DNA of 64,000 nt, taken from Bordetella avium. Lineage in GTDB: Bacteria; Pseudomonadota; Gammaproteobacteria; Burkholderiales; Burkholderiaceae_B. Below are positions 26,047-35,065 of this stretch, one piece after another (positions within the stretch are counted from its first letter, which is position 1; every line of letters starts with the position of its first letter). Both the position numbers and the translations under genes were made by a program. Under the pieces are notes generated by a model that searched no databases, was not told the origin of the DNA, and was given only the letters and a program-made list of their open reading frames with translations. The stretch lies in contig NZ_CP139969.1 of the NCBI RefSeq assembly GCF_034424645.1, forward strand, positions 2,418,001-2,482,000, in the 5' to 3' direction.

Positions 26047-27369
26047 TCAAGCAGGCTGACGCAGGCTTTCCAATACTTGCCGGACCTTGTCCGCCTGGAC
26101 CGCCCCCTGGGCCACGACCGCGCCATCGAGAAGGACCTCCACGCCGCCGTCCGAGTCACGCAGTTGGGCATCCTCTTCTTGCAAACGCCGCATCAACGCG
26201 CCAGCCGCCTTGGGGTCAGCGTAATTGGCCGATAACAGCAACTCTTCACCATCGGCCGCCAGGAGACGGAAACGGAAACTGCCGTCACTGTCCCGGAAAC
26301 TGACAAAACGCGCGCCCTTGGCAGCGGTTTTTTTGCCGACCTTGGCGACGGCAGGGCCGGCGCTAAGCGTACGCAAGCCGACAGCATCACGCACGCGCTC
26401 CATCAGCGGCAGCGCCAGCTTGCGGGCCTTGGCGGCACCAGCTTGCAGGATGTCTTCGATGCGGCCAGGATTGGCGATCAGGGTTTCGTATTTTTCGCGC
26501 ATGGGCGCGATATCGCGCTCCAGACGATCCGCCAGCGTCTGCTTGGCATCCCCCCAGGCCATGCCGCCTTCGAGCTCGGCGCGGAAGGCCTTGGTCTCTT
26601 CAGGGGTAGCGAAAGCGCGGTATAGCATGAACAAATGCGAACCCTCCGCATCCTTGGGTTCACCCGGTTGGCGCGAGTCGGTCACGATGCGCGAAATCGC
26701 GCCACGCAAGGCTTTGGCGCCGCCCTCGTACAAGGGAATGGTGTTGTTATAGCTCTTGGACATCTTGCGGCCGTCCAGGCCCGGCAAGGTCGCGACATCT
26801 TCTTCGATCTGCACTTCCGGCGGCAGGAAAAAATCACCCTGATACAGATGATTAAAACGCTGTGCGATATCGCGCGCCATCTCGATATGCTGGATCTGAT
26901 CACGACCCACCGGCACTTTGTGCGCATTGAAAATCAGGATGTCAGCGGCCATCAGCACCGGATAGGAGAACAGACCCATCGTGACGCCGTCATCAGGCTC
27001 TACGCCCTTGGCCTCGTTTTGATCCACTGCCGCTTTATAAGCATGGGCGCGGTTCATCAGGCCTTTGGCCGTGACGCAGGTCAACAACCAGCACAGCTCA
27101 GGAATCTCGGGAATATCCGATTGCCGGTAAAACGTCACGCGCTCAGGGTCCAGCCCGGAGGCCAACCAGGTCGCGGCCAGCTCCAGACGCGAGCGCGCCA
27201 CACGCGCCGGGTCATCACACTTGATCAGCGCGTGGTAATCGGCCAGGAAGAAAAAGGCATCCACGCCGGGCTGCGCGCTGGCGCGCACCGCAGGACGGAT
27301 AGCGCCCGCATAATTGCCCAAATGAGGAGTGCCAGTGGTGGTAATACCTGTTAGAACGCGAGTAGTCAT
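26047..27369 (-). CDS. trpS: Tryptophanyl-tRNA synthetase with extra C-terminal domain
   Basis: The first 330 or so residues form a class I TrpRS: the HIGH-like [30 protein letters not shown] and the KMSKS loop [10 protein letters not shown]. The enzyme charges tRNA-Trp in the cytoplasm. After a KKTAAKGA linker comes a further segment ([39 protein letters not shown]) that resembles the YegP/UPF0339 (DUF1508) fold, making 440 residues instead of about 335. The ATG at 27369 ([16 protein letters not shown]) was chosen over 27393. It is convergent with the helicase gene; the 117-base gap holds no obvious terminator. Confidence 0.93.
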   Translation of the reverse strand: MTTRVLTGITTTGTPHLGNYAGAIRPAVRASAQPGVDAFFFLADYHALIKCDDPARVARSRLELAATWLASGLDPERVTFYRQSDIPEIPELCWLLTCVTAKGLMNRAHAYKAAVDQNEAKGVEPDDGVTMGLFSYPVLMAADILIFNAHKVPVGRDQIQHIEMARDIAQRFNHLYQGDFFLPPEVQIEEDVATLPGLDGRKMSKSYNNTIPLYEGGAKALRGAISRIVTDSRQPGEPKDAEGSHLFMLYRAFATPEETKAFRAELEGGMAWGDAKQTLADRLERDIAPMREKYETLIANPGRIEDILQAGAAKARKLALPLMERVRDAVGLRTLSAGPAVAKVGKKTAAKGARFVSFRDSDGSFRFRLLAADGEELLLSANYADPKAAGALMRRLQEEDAQLRDSDGGVEVLLDGAVVAQGAVQADKVRQVLESLRQPA

Positions 27370-27442
27370 GACACGAAGAGTAAGGCGGCTCAAGACAAAC
27401 GAAGCCCCAGTTTACCGCGCCGCGCCTGCGCTAAGCGGGCCA

Positions 27443-27772
27443 TCAAGCACTCAGCATAGACAGCAACGGCGACAAGGCCAGGCAGGCCGCACCCGTGGCC
27501 CAGGCCAGACGGGGCCGGTAGGTCATGATCCCTATGAGCAGCAGGCCCGCCACCGTCAAAAGGCCCGTCCATAACACGATGCCATACGACCAGCCGGAAA
27601 CACGAGCGCACAACCATAGCGAAGCGGCCAGGGCGAGCGTGCCGCCCGTACGCAGCCAACGCTGCAATGCCGGCGGCGGCGGACGATCGAAGACATCTTC
27701 GAAATGACGTTCCATGGCCAGGCTCAGGGCAGCGAAACCGGCGTAGGCCAGAAAAAAAGCAGCAACGCTCAT
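27443..27772 (-). CDS. DUF3325-type small membrane protein of a siderophore locus
   Basis: The 109-residue protein has three hydrophobic helices and a conserved-looking N-terminus, MSVAAFFLAYAGFAALSLAM followed by ERHFEDVF. Proteins of this kind are encoded at the end of TonB receptor - DUF3649 - PepSY clusters in beta- and gamma-proteobacteria; their role is unknown. The start ATG overlaps the stop of the PepSY gene (ATGA). The frame is open to 27862, but that extension is not family-like. Confidence 0.75.
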   Translation of the reverse strand: MSVAAFFLAYAGFAALSLAMERHFEDVFDRPPPPALQRWLRTGGTLALAASLWLCARVSGWSYGIVLWTGLLTVAGLLLIGIMTYRPRLAWATGAACLALSPLLSMLSA

Positions 27773-29388
27773 GCCTGCCCCTCCAGGGCTTGTTTTTCCA
27801 GATGGGCAGGCGTCGCCTTGCGGCGGGGCGCAACGGCCTTTTTCTTGCGCATGCCTATCCACCCCAACAGCAGACCCGCAGCAAGGCAGGTCAGATCAAA
27901 GCCTGCCATGACCCAATCGCCTTCCAGCAAGGACACACCAAGGTGGCGCTGCGTCGTGAGCGCATTGACGACCGGCACCAGCAGAAAGGCCAATGCTGCC
28001 AGCGACATGAGGTCGCGCCATTTGGTGAGCGGACGCGCAAAGGCATACAGCAGGCTCAGGCCCCAGACGATGAAGAAGCTGCGCGACTCCCAGAACTGAC
28101 GTTCAGGCAGATCCAGAGGCAGCAGACGGTTGGCCAGGAAGACCACCGCCACCCCCAGGAACACCCCGGCGATGGTGCCCGCGTTCAGGGCATCGATCAC
28201 GCGCAGAGAGAAAGTATCGCCGCGTCCGGCGGGCAGCTTCTGACGGCGCTTAGCGACCCACAGCACCAGACCCGTGCCGACCATCGCTGTGCCAGCCAGG
28301 CTGACCAGAAAGTAAAACCAACGCAGCAGCGGTTGGGCAAACAGCCCAAGATGCAGACCCATAATAGTGCCCGCCGTCGTCATCGCCGCACTTTCGGCCT
28401 CGCGAGCGCCGCGCATCTCGCCCGTCACACCATCGAAAGAGGCTGACGGCGCCACACGGCCATACGACACGCCATCGGCAGTGGAGCGCGTAACCGTCAC
28501 CGTAGCGCCCGCGTCACCCGGGTGATGGACGGTAAGCCGTCCGACCTGACCGCCCGGCCAAAGGGTTTGCGCCTGTTCCACCAGGGGGGCAAGCGGCGTC
28601 AGCGGCGCGGCCTTTTTCTGGGCCGGCATGACGGCGGAAGCCGGGAACAGGTCATCGAAGTAGGCACGCTGATTGTCGTAGGCCGCCAAGATGCCGGCCG
28701 GCATCAGCATCGCCATAAAAAGCACCAGACCGCTGAAGGTGATCATCAAATGGAAAGGCAGCCCCAATACCGACAAGGCGTTATGACCGTCCATCCAGGC
28801 GCGCTGCCCCCCTTTGCGGGGGCGAAAGGTAAAGAAATCGGTAAATATCTTTTTGTGGGTGATCACACCGCTGCTGATGGCCACCAGCATGAACATGCCG
28901 GCGATGCTGGCCAGCCAGCGCCCCCACGGAAAGCCCATTTCCAGCTCGAAATGGAAGCGATAAAAAAAGTCGCCGCCACGGGTCTGGCGGGCGGCGATGG
29001 CCTGACCGCTGACAGGGTCAAGCCGCACACGCTTCACGCCACGCTGGCCCGGCGGCGGATTGGGAACCGGATAACTGACGCTTATCCAAGGCTCACGGTC
29101 CGTCGGCACGCTGATAGACCAACGTGCCGCATCCGGGGCATGTTCGCGCAGATAGCGTTCGGCGACCTCAACGGCCTGCGCGGAAGGCACGGCCTGAGTG
29201 TGGATTTCAGGTTGCATCCAACGGGTGATTTCAGGCCGAAAAAAAGCCAGCGTACCCGTCAGGAACATGGCAAACAGCAGCCAGCCGAAAATCAGGCCGG
29301 ACCAAGTATGGAGCCAGGACATGGCCTGGCGCAGGCCTTCAGCCTGGGGGGGCCGCTTGGTGGCGGCCTTGGAAGCCACGGCCTTCAT
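27769..29388 (-). CDS. PepSY-domain membrane protein (siderophore-iron reduction type)
   Basis: The 539-residue protein has the PepSY-associated transmembrane pattern: an N-terminal helix (MSWLHTWSGLIFGWLLFAMF), PepSY segments in the periplasm (EPWISVSYPVP, RTRGGDFFYRFHFELE), HNALSVLGLPFHLMITFSGL and later helices including GTIMGLHLGLFAQPLLRWFY. Histidines in several helices suggest haem binding. Homologues beside siderophore receptors, such as FpvG, reduce ferric siderophores in the periplasm. The ATG at 29388 overlaps the preceding stop (ATGA), so translation of the three small genes is coupled. Confidence 0.88.
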   Translation of the reverse strand: MKAVASKAATKRPPQAEGLRQAMSWLHTWSGLIFGWLLFAMFLTGTLAFFRPEITRWMQPEIHTQAVPSAQAVEVAERYLREHAPDAARWSISVPTDREPWISVSYPVPNPPPGQRGVKRVRLDPVSGQAIAARQTRGGDFFYRFHFELEMGFPWGRWLASIAGMFMLVAISSGVITHKKIFTDFFTFRPRKGGQRAWMDGHNALSVLGLPFHLMITFSGLVLFMAMLMPAGILAAYDNQRAYFDDLFPASAVMPAQKKAAPLTPLAPLVEQAQTLWPGGQVGRLTVHHPGDAGATVTVTRSTADGVSYGRVAPSASFDGVTGEMRGAREAESAAMTTAGTIMGLHLGLFAQPLLRWFYFLVSLAGTAMVGTGLVLWVAKRRQKLPAGRGDTFSLRVIDALNAGTIAGVFLGVAVVFLANRLLPLDLPERQFWESRSFFIVWGLSLLYAFARPLTKWRDLMSLAALAFLLVPVVNALTTQRHLGVSLLEGDWVMAGFDLTCLAAGLLLGWIGMRKKKAVAPRRKATPAHLEKQALEGQA

Positions 29389-29681
29389 CGTGCCCCCAAC
29401 CAGTACAGACCCGCCATGACGAGCGCTGACCCGAGCACGCCAGCCCAGGCACGCCAAGCGTTGTAGGTCGCGAAGACCCAGATCGCCGCGCAGGCATAGG
29501 CCACGAACGACAGCATTTGCGCGGTGATCACCGCATCCACGCGACGCATGGGCAGCCACACGGCCAGGCAGGCAGCGACTGCGCAAGCGAGCGCGTAGCC
29601 GCCAAAAATGGCTGCCAGCGCACGTGAGGCGACGGCGAATCGGTAGCGCAGTAAACCTGCGCCAGAATTGGGAGCTTTCAC
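29385..29681 (-). CDS. DUF3649-type small membrane protein
   Basis: The 98-residue protein has three hydrophobic helices (VASRALAAIFGGYALACAVA, AQMLSFVAYACAAIWVFA, WAGVLGSALVMAGLYWLGAR). Its position between a TonB receptor and a PepSY protein is where DUF3649 members occur. The start is uncertain: a GTG at 29681 gives the family-like N-terminus, while the ATG at 29744 would add an unlikely charged leader. No strong ribosome site is seen for either. The 96 bases between it and the receptor gene are AT-rich and hold no gene. Confidence 0.7.
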   Translation of the reverse strand: MKAPNSGAGLLRYRFAVASRALAAIFGGYALACAVAACLAVWLPMRRVDAVITAQMLSFVAYACAAIWVFATYNAWRAWAGVLGSALVMAGLYWLGAR

Positions 29682-29777
29682 GTTGATGCCAAAGAAAATG
29701 CCACAGACCGCCCGTGGCTTGTTAATTCTGCAAATTATAAGCATTACTAATTACAGAAAACCAGCGGGCGTCTTGTC

Positions 29778-32243
29778 TTACCAGCGATAACGCAGGCTGG
29801 CCTTCACAGAGCGCTGATAGCCATACCAGCACCAGGAATCGTCGTAGCACGACGCCACGTATTCCTTGTTGAACAGGTTGGAGACATTCAGCGCCACCTG
29901 CATCCCCTTGAGCGACGCGGTCAAACGGCCCAGGTCATAGTCCAGCATCAAGTCCACCAGCGTGGCGGATGGCACCTTGAAGGTGTTCTTGTCATTACCC
30001 CAACTGCTGCCGAGGTAACGCACTCCCGCACCCACGCCCAAACCGGCCAGCGGGCCTTCCTGCAATTGATAACGCGTCCAGACTGAGGCCTGATGTTCGG
30101 GCACGCCATAGGGACGCTTGCCCTGCAGGTTAAAGCCGACGGCGTTGGGGTTGGCCTTCTCGTATCGGTTGTCGAGATAGGTATACGCCGCCGTCACCGA
30201 CAGGCCACGCAGCGGCTCGGCCTTGCCTTCCAGCTCGAAACCTTGGGTACGCACTTCGCCAGCCTGGACATTGCAGCGGCCGGTACCGCACATATGCGAG
30301 GGGTCTGGGTCTGTCGTCAACATATTGCTGCGGCGGATATCAAAAGCTGCCAGCGTGATGAGCGTGTTGGAGCCCGGCGGCTGATATTTCAAGCCCATTT
30401 CATACTGTTTGCCCTTGATGGGCTTGAAAGGCGAGTTATTCCAGCCGGCGCCTGATTGCGGCTCAAAAGACTCGCTATAGCTGGCATAGGGGGCCAGGCC
30501 GTTGTCGAAGTTGTAGATCACGCCCGCGCGGCCCGTAAAAGCCTCGGCAGCCAGCGCGCTGCTGCTGTGGCGACCTGTTGCCAGGTTATCGGTGCCCGTA
30601 TGCGTGCGGGCCCAGTCGTAGCGGCCGCCCAGCACCAGCGAGAGACGATCCAGCTTGATCTGATCCTGCGCATACAAACCGGTTTGCACCTGACGCTGCG
30701 TTTGATCCGAGCTGTAGGCCGGCACCGCGATCGTCATAGAGTTGTCCGGATTGAATACGTCCAGCGACGGTGCCGTGCCATAGCCGGCCAAGGTATTCGT
30801 GCGCACATGCTGATAATCAAAACCGAACAACAGGGTGTGCGCCAGCGGCCCGGTATTGAAATTGGCCTGCAAATTGTTGTCGAGCGTCAACGCGTCAACA
30901 TCGACATCGGTGGCGATGGACGCGCGCTTCTGATAGCGGTAGTCCGGACCGGTATAACCGTAATAGTTGGTGCTCGCGCCGTACACACTGCGATAAACCC
31001 CTTCCGAATGCAGGTAACGCAGGCTCTGCGACACTTTGACGGTGTCGTTGAAACGATGTTCGAACACATAGCCCAGCGAGTGGCTCCTGCGGTCGCTCTC
31101 TTCGAAATTCGCGTCGCCGTCGTAGAAGTTAGAGGGCAGCTTGCGGCCATCGGGCGCCGACAGCACCGTGCGCATGGCCGGCAATGCGCCATAGGAGCCC
31201 ATATCCGGATCACGCTGGAAATTGGCAAGCAGGGTTAAGCTGGTATCCGCATTCGGCCGCCAGGTAAAGGCTGGCGCGATGAAATAGCGCTTCTCTTTGG
31301 TGTGTTCGACCTGGCCGTCCGCGCCATAGGCCGAGCCGGTCAGGCGATAGAGAAACTCGCCGCCCTCGTCGATCGGGCCGCCGAAATCCATGTTGACACG
31401 GCGGTGATGAAAATTGCCCGCCTGCAGTTCAATTTCGTTCAAGCGCTCATCAAGCGGGCGTTTGCTCACCTGATTGACCACCCCGCCCGGGCCGCCCTGG
31501 CCATAAAGCACGGACGACGGCCCCTTGATGATGTCCACGCGTTCAAGGCGATAGGCGTCAACCTGGGGCAAGGCATCGCGCCCACCGAAAACACGCATGC
31601 CATCCAGGTAACTGGAAGCAGAGAAACCCCGCACGGTGAACTGATCCAGACGGGTTGCGGTCGCACCGCGCGACTCCGGCGTCACACCCGCCGTATAGCG
31701 CAGCACCTGATTCAGCGTATGGGCGCCCTGCTCCCGGATCTGCTCGCGCGTAACGACAGACACCGATTGCGGTGTTTCGATCAAGGGCGTATCGGTCTTG
31801 GTTGCCGTCATGCTGGCCTTCGCCACATACCCCACCGTTGGCATCAAGGCGCTGTCCATCGTCGTAACGGCGATGGGCGCCAGCGTCTGCGTGCCGTGCT
31901 GGGGCGCGGCATGAATCGTCCAGACGCGGTCAGCACCCTGGCGGGCCTGCATGCCGCTGCCAGCAAGCAATCGGGCGAAGCCTTCGGCGACGCCATACTC
32001 TCCCTTCAATCCAGGGCTGGACAAACCGCGTAAACGCGACGGCTCGAACGACAATACGACGCCCCTGGCCTGCGCATATCGCGTCAGTGCTTCAGCAAGA
32101 GGGCCAGCCGCAATGTCATAGCTCCCGACGGCCGTCTGCGCCCCGGCAACAGGGGCAAGCAAACCGCCCGAAAAGGCCAGACTGGCAGCGAGCACGCGCT
32201 GTGCAACACGCTGGCGACGGGATACAAAAAGTATTGATAACAC
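29778..32243 (-). CDS. STN-type TonB-dependent siderophore receptor (FpvA-like)
   Basis: The 821-residue outer-membrane protein has a signal peptide ending VAGAQ, then an STN signalling domain (AAGPLAEALTRYAQARGVVL ... DRVWTIH), a plug domain (TPLIETPQSVSVVTREQIRE, VDIIKGPSSVLYGQGGPGGV) and a 22-strand barrel ending SVKASLRYRW. The STN domain signals ligand binding to the FecR/FecI pair encoded just upstream. The start is a GTG at 32243 with AGGAG seven bases before it, which gives a clean signal peptide; an ATG at 32282 in the same frame is less likely. The ligand cannot be read from the sequence. Confidence 0.93.
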   Translation of the reverse strand: MLSILFVSRRQRVAQRVLAASLAFSGGLLAPVAGAQTAVGSYDIAAGPLAEALTRYAQARGVVLSFEPSRLRGLSSPGLKGEYGVAEGFARLLAGSGMQARQGADRVWTIHAAPQHGTQTLAPIAVTTMDSALMPTVGYVAKASMTATKTDTPLIETPQSVSVVTREQIREQGAHTLNQVLRYTAGVTPESRGATATRLDQFTVRGFSASSYLDGMRVFGGRDALPQVDAYRLERVDIIKGPSSVLYGQGGPGGVVNQVSKRPLDERLNEIELQAGNFHHRRVNMDFGGPIDEGGEFLYRLTGSAYGADGQVEHTKEKRYFIAPAFTWRPNADTSLTLLANFQRDPDMGSYGALPAMRTVLSAPDGRKLPSNFYDGDANFEESDRRSHSLGYVFEHRFNDTVKVSQSLRYLHSEGVYRSVYGASTNYYGYTGPDYRYQKRASIATDVDVDALTLDNNLQANFNTGPLAHTLLFGFDYQHVRTNTLAGYGTAPSLDVFNPDNSMTIAVPAYSSDQTQRQVQTGLYAQDQIKLDRLSLVLGGRYDWARTHTGTDNLATGRHSSSALAAEAFTGRAGVIYNFDNGLAPYASYSESFEPQSGAGWNNSPFKPIKGKQYEMGLKYQPPGSNTLITLAAFDIRRSNMLTTDPDPSHMCGTGRCNVQAGEVRTQGFELEGKAEPLRGLSVTAAYTYLDNRYEKANPNAVGFNLQGKRPYGVPEHQASVWTRYQLQEGPLAGLGVGAGVRYLGSSWGNDKNTFKVPSATLVDLMLDYDLGRLTASLKGMQVALNVSNLFNKEYVASCYDDSWCWYGYQRSVKASLRYRW

Positions 32244-32355
32244 GAATGACTCCTGTTTCGTTATTGCCTTGTCACAGGGCATTCCGTAAGCCTCGGCGCA
32301 AACCTGCAACGCCGTTACAAAAAAAGTGCTCGCTGTAAAAAGTAGCGCGCCAGCC

Positions 32356-33267
32356 TCAGACCTGGGCCGGCACCACACTCAACCACAACGGCCCTCTGCG
32401 ATGCAGCGCAATCGGCAAGCTGCGCGCAACAGCGGCCAAAGCCCGCTCAGCGTCGTACAAGGGAAAGACGCCCGACACTCGAAGGCCAGCGATGTCGGCA
32501 TCCACATGGATGACCCCATGGCGGTGCCGAGCCAGTCGCGCAACCAATTCCCGCAGTGACCAGTCATGCGCCACCAGCATGCCATCGACCCAAGCTGCCG
32601 CATCAGGATTGGGCGCTAACCGCGTCAAGCCGCCGGAAGCAGACAGCCTCAGGCCTTGCGCGCCGGCCACCCTCAGCGAGTAGTCGCCGCGCTCGATCGC
32701 AAGCTCGCCGTCCAAGAGTTCAACACGGCAGCCCTGTTCATCGAGCGAGACGCAGAAACGAGCGCTATCTGCTGCGATCGAAGCAGAATCGGTGTCCAGT
32801 GTGAAGGCGACACCCTGAGCATGGACAAACACTTCGCCCCGCAACAGCCGCAGCGCTTGGTGACCCCGCTTGCGGTAGACCTGCACCGCCGTATCACTGG
32901 CAAGCGCAACATCTAGCCCTGGCGCCATGGCTAATGTGTCTACTTCGCCCAGACCCGTGCTGCGATCGGCGATGAGGCGTTGCCAGGACGTATGGCGATA
33001 CACCGCCCAGCCCGACAGGGCAGCGATGCTGGCAGCGCCCAGACCACGCAGAACGGCACGCCGGGATGTCGGTTTGAACACGGCCTGCGCCAGTGCCGCC
33101 GGCACGCGCCTCACCCCCTGCTCCACCTCAAGCACGCGGCTCCAGGCCTCTTGGTGACGGGGGTCGGCGAGCAGCCAGTCGTTCAGTTGTGCACGGTCAC
33201 TCGCACTTGCCGTACCCGACTGCAATACCACCCACCATTCAATGGCCCGACGGCGCGCATCAAGCAT
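32356..33267 (-). CDS. FecR-family anti-sigma/transducer protein
   Basis: The 303-residue inner-membrane protein has an N-terminal cytoplasmic DUF4880 region (ARRRAIEWWVVLQSGTASAS), one transmembrane segment (AVLRGLGAASIAALSGWAV), and a periplasmic FecR domain (TAVQVYRKRGHQALRLLRGE). It would carry the signal from the receptor's STN domain to the sigma factor. The ATG at 33267 overlaps the fecI stop by 8 bases and has gaggtg upstream. A 112-base gap separates it from the receptor gene. Confidence 0.9.
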   Translation of the reverse strand: MLDARRRAIEWWVVLQSGTASASDRAQLNDWLLADPRHQEAWSRVLEVEQGVRRVPAALAQAVFKPTSRRAVLRGLGAASIAALSGWAVYRHTSWQRLIADRSTGLGEVDTLAMAPGLDVALASDTAVQVYRKRGHQALRLLRGEVFVHAQGVAFTLDTDSASIAADSARFCVSLDEQGCRVELLDGELAIERGDYSLRVAGAQGLRLSASGGLTRLAPNPDAAAWVDGMLVAHDWSLRELVARLARHRHGVIHVDADIAGLRVSGVFPLYDAERALAAVARSLPIALHRRGPLWLSVVPAQV

Positions 33268-33769
33268 GAAACACCTCATAGCAGGCGCTCATGGCCTTCA
33301 CCATGTATTGCTGCACCGAGCTGACCGATACCCCAAGGCGAACTGCGATCTCGGGATAGGTCAGACCGTCAATTTGCGACAACATAAAAGCCTCACGGGC
33401 ACGCGGCGACAAGCCAGCTAGCATCCGATCAAGCACGGCGAGCGATTGCATGACCTCGATACGCGCCTCGGGTCCTGGCTCGCTCACCTGAGGCAGACTG
33501 GCGAGATAGTCGCGATAAGCCGCTTCCAGTGCGGCACGGCGCCAGTGATCGATGAGCATGCCGCGTGCGATCGTGGTCAGGAAGGCGCGAGCCTGGACTA
33601 CATCGACTTGTTTGCGCCCTTGAATGATGCGAATGAAAACATCCTGCGCCATGTCTTCGGCATGATCCGAGCCCCCCAGCTTGCGCCGCAACCACCCCAT
33701 CAACCAGGAACGGTGTTGGCGATACAGGCCGTCCACGGATGCGTTGGCTTTGTCGGGGATGACGGACAC
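33260..33769 (-). CDS. FecI-family ECF sigma factor
   Basis: The 169-residue protein has the sigma-2 region (HAEDMAQDVFIRII, FLTTIARGMLIDHWRR) and the sigma-4 helix-turn-helix (LTYPEIAVRLGVSVSSVQQY). It should direct transcription of the receptor gene when the siderophore is bound. The GTG at 33769 gives the normal length and N-terminus (SVIPDKANASVDGLYRQH). A longer frame from 33814 would run through the Fur box and is unlikely. It forms the first gene of fecI-fecR-receptor-DUF3649-PepSY-DUF3325. Confidence 0.9.
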   Translation of the reverse strand: MSVIPDKANASVDGLYRQHRSWLMGWLRRKLGGSDHAEDMAQDVFIRIIQGRKQVDVVQARAFLTTIARGMLIDHWRRAALEAAYRDYLASLPQVSEPGPEARIEVMQSLAVLDRMLAGLSPRAREAFMLSQIDGLTYPEIAVRLGVSVSSVQQYMVKAMSACYEVFHA

Positions 33770-33803
33770 GATACGGCATTCAATTCGTAAAAGTAGAAAT
33801 GTT

Positions 33804-33828
33804 ATTGATAACAACTTTCATTATCAAT
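33804..33828 (-). promoter_or_regulatory. Fur box upstream of fecI
   Basis: attgataa (33804-33811) and ttatcaat (33821-33828) are perfect inverted arms. The inner 19 bases (33807-33825) match the Fur consensus gataatgataatcattatc at 14 positions. The site is 35 bases before the fecI GTG, in the expected promoter zone. Confidence 0.75.
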
Positions 33829-33861
33829 AAAACCACCTAGCATCGAAGCATGGAATCGCAG

Positions 33862-33890
33862 AAAAACAACACCCCGCCAAGAAGCGGGGC
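33862..33890 (-). terminator. Rho-independent terminator after zapE
   Basis: On the minus strand a 6-base-pair stem (gccccgc ... gcggggt) with a six-base loop is followed by gttgtttttc. It lies directly after the zapE stop and ends the lpdA-zapE side of the operon. Confidence 0.75.
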
Positions 33891-33896
33891 AAGACC

Positions 33897-34988
33897 TCAG
33901 AGTGTGCCGATCTGGCGGCGCTCAGACTCCAGGTATTCGCGCGATTGCATTTCCAAAATACGCGAAACCGTGCGATGAAACTCATTGGCCAGCGCGCCCT
34001 CCGTATACAAGGCTTCGGGCGCACACTCGGCCGAGATGATGAGTTTGACCTTATGGTCGTAGAACACGTCAATCAGCCAGGTAAAACGGCGCGCCTCGGA
34101 AGCCTGGCGCGGCCCCATGCGGGGCACACCCGACAAGATGACGGCATGGAAACGGTTCGCCAGTTCAAGATAGTCATTCTGCGAGCGTGGCCCGCCACAG
34201 AGTGTGGCAAAGTCAAACCAAACCACCGAACCCGACAAAGCCTTGGCCCGGATCTCGCGATGCTCGATATGCAACACCGGCTCCTGGGGAGCGGTATCGG
34301 CCAATTGCTGAAAAGCCTGTTCCAGCGCATCGCTCGCGGCCTGATCCAAGGGGTAATGGAAAGACTGCACCTGCTCCAGCGAACGACGGCGATAGTCGAT
34401 GCCCGAATCCACATTGAGAATATCCATGCGGCTCTTGATCAGTTCAATCGCCGGGAGGATACGGTCACGGTGCAAGCCCTCGGGATAGAGCGTGGACGGC
34501 TCATAATTGGAGGTCATGACAAAAGACGTGCCATACTCGAACAGCTTGAGCAGTAAACGATAGAGAATCATGGCGTCCGCGACGTCCGACACATGAAACT
34601 CGTCAAAACAGATCAGGCGATAGCGTTTGGCCACGCGCCGCGCCACTTCATCGAGCGGGTCCTGCATGCCCTTGACGTTCTCGAGCTCCCGGTGAACACC
34701 GCGCATAAACTCATGGAAATGCAGGCGCGTCTTGCGCTCGACTGGCACGGTTGCATAGAAGGCATCCATCAGGAAGCTTTTGCCACGCCCCACACCGCCC
34801 CAGAGATACACCCCGCGCGGCACGTCCGGGCGATTCAAAAGCCGCTTCAAAGCGCTGGAGCGCAGCGCCTTGAAGCGCATCCAATCGTCGTAGTACTTCT
34901 GCAGCCGGTCTACGGCGCGCAACTGCGCCTCATCCGGCTTATAGCCCCGTTCGGCCAGGGCATGCTCGTAATATTCGCGGGCGTTCAT
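33897..34988 (-). CDS. zapE: ZapE: AFG1-family ATPase
   Basis: The 363-residue protein has Walker A GGVGRGKSFLMDAF, Walker B RLICFDEFHVSDVADAM and MTSNYEPSTLYPEGLHRDR. ZapE is a cell-division-associated ATPase that acts on the Z-ring under stress; the mitochondrial homologue AFG1/LACE1 helps respiratory complex turnover. The ATG at 34988 (MNAREYYEHALAERG) was chosen; 35009 is also open. It lies 77 bases after lpdA. The odhA-odhB-lpdA-zapE order is common in Burkholderiales. Confidence 0.92.
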   Translation of the reverse strand: MNAREYYEHALAERGYKPDEAQLRAVDRLQKYYDDWMRFKALRSSALKRLLNRPDVPRGVYLWGGVGRGKSFLMDAFYATVPVERKTRLHFHEFMRGVHRELENVKGMQDPLDEVARRVAKRYRLICFDEFHVSDVADAMILYRLLLKLFEYGTSFVMTSNYEPSTLYPEGLHRDRILPAIELIKSRMDILNVDSGIDYRRRSLEQVQSFHYPLDQAASDALEQAFQQLADTAPQEPVLHIEHREIRAKALSGSVVWFDFATLCGGPRSQNDYLELANRFHAVILSGVPRMGPRQASEARRFTWLIDVFYDHKVKLIISAECAPEALYTEGALANEFHRTVSRILEMQSREYLESERRQIGTL

Positions 34989-35065
34989 GTGGGAAATCCG
35001 GCAGTGCAAACGCCGCCAACCCTGACGGGCTGACGGCGTCGCGATAAGTCAGAAAGCGGGCTGAA

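Noticed and set aside
27390..27833. 147-codon minus-strand frame overlapping the DUF3325 gene
   Set aside because: The 27443-27772 frame has the membrane-protein pattern and the ATGA coupling with the PepSY gene; this one is its shadow.
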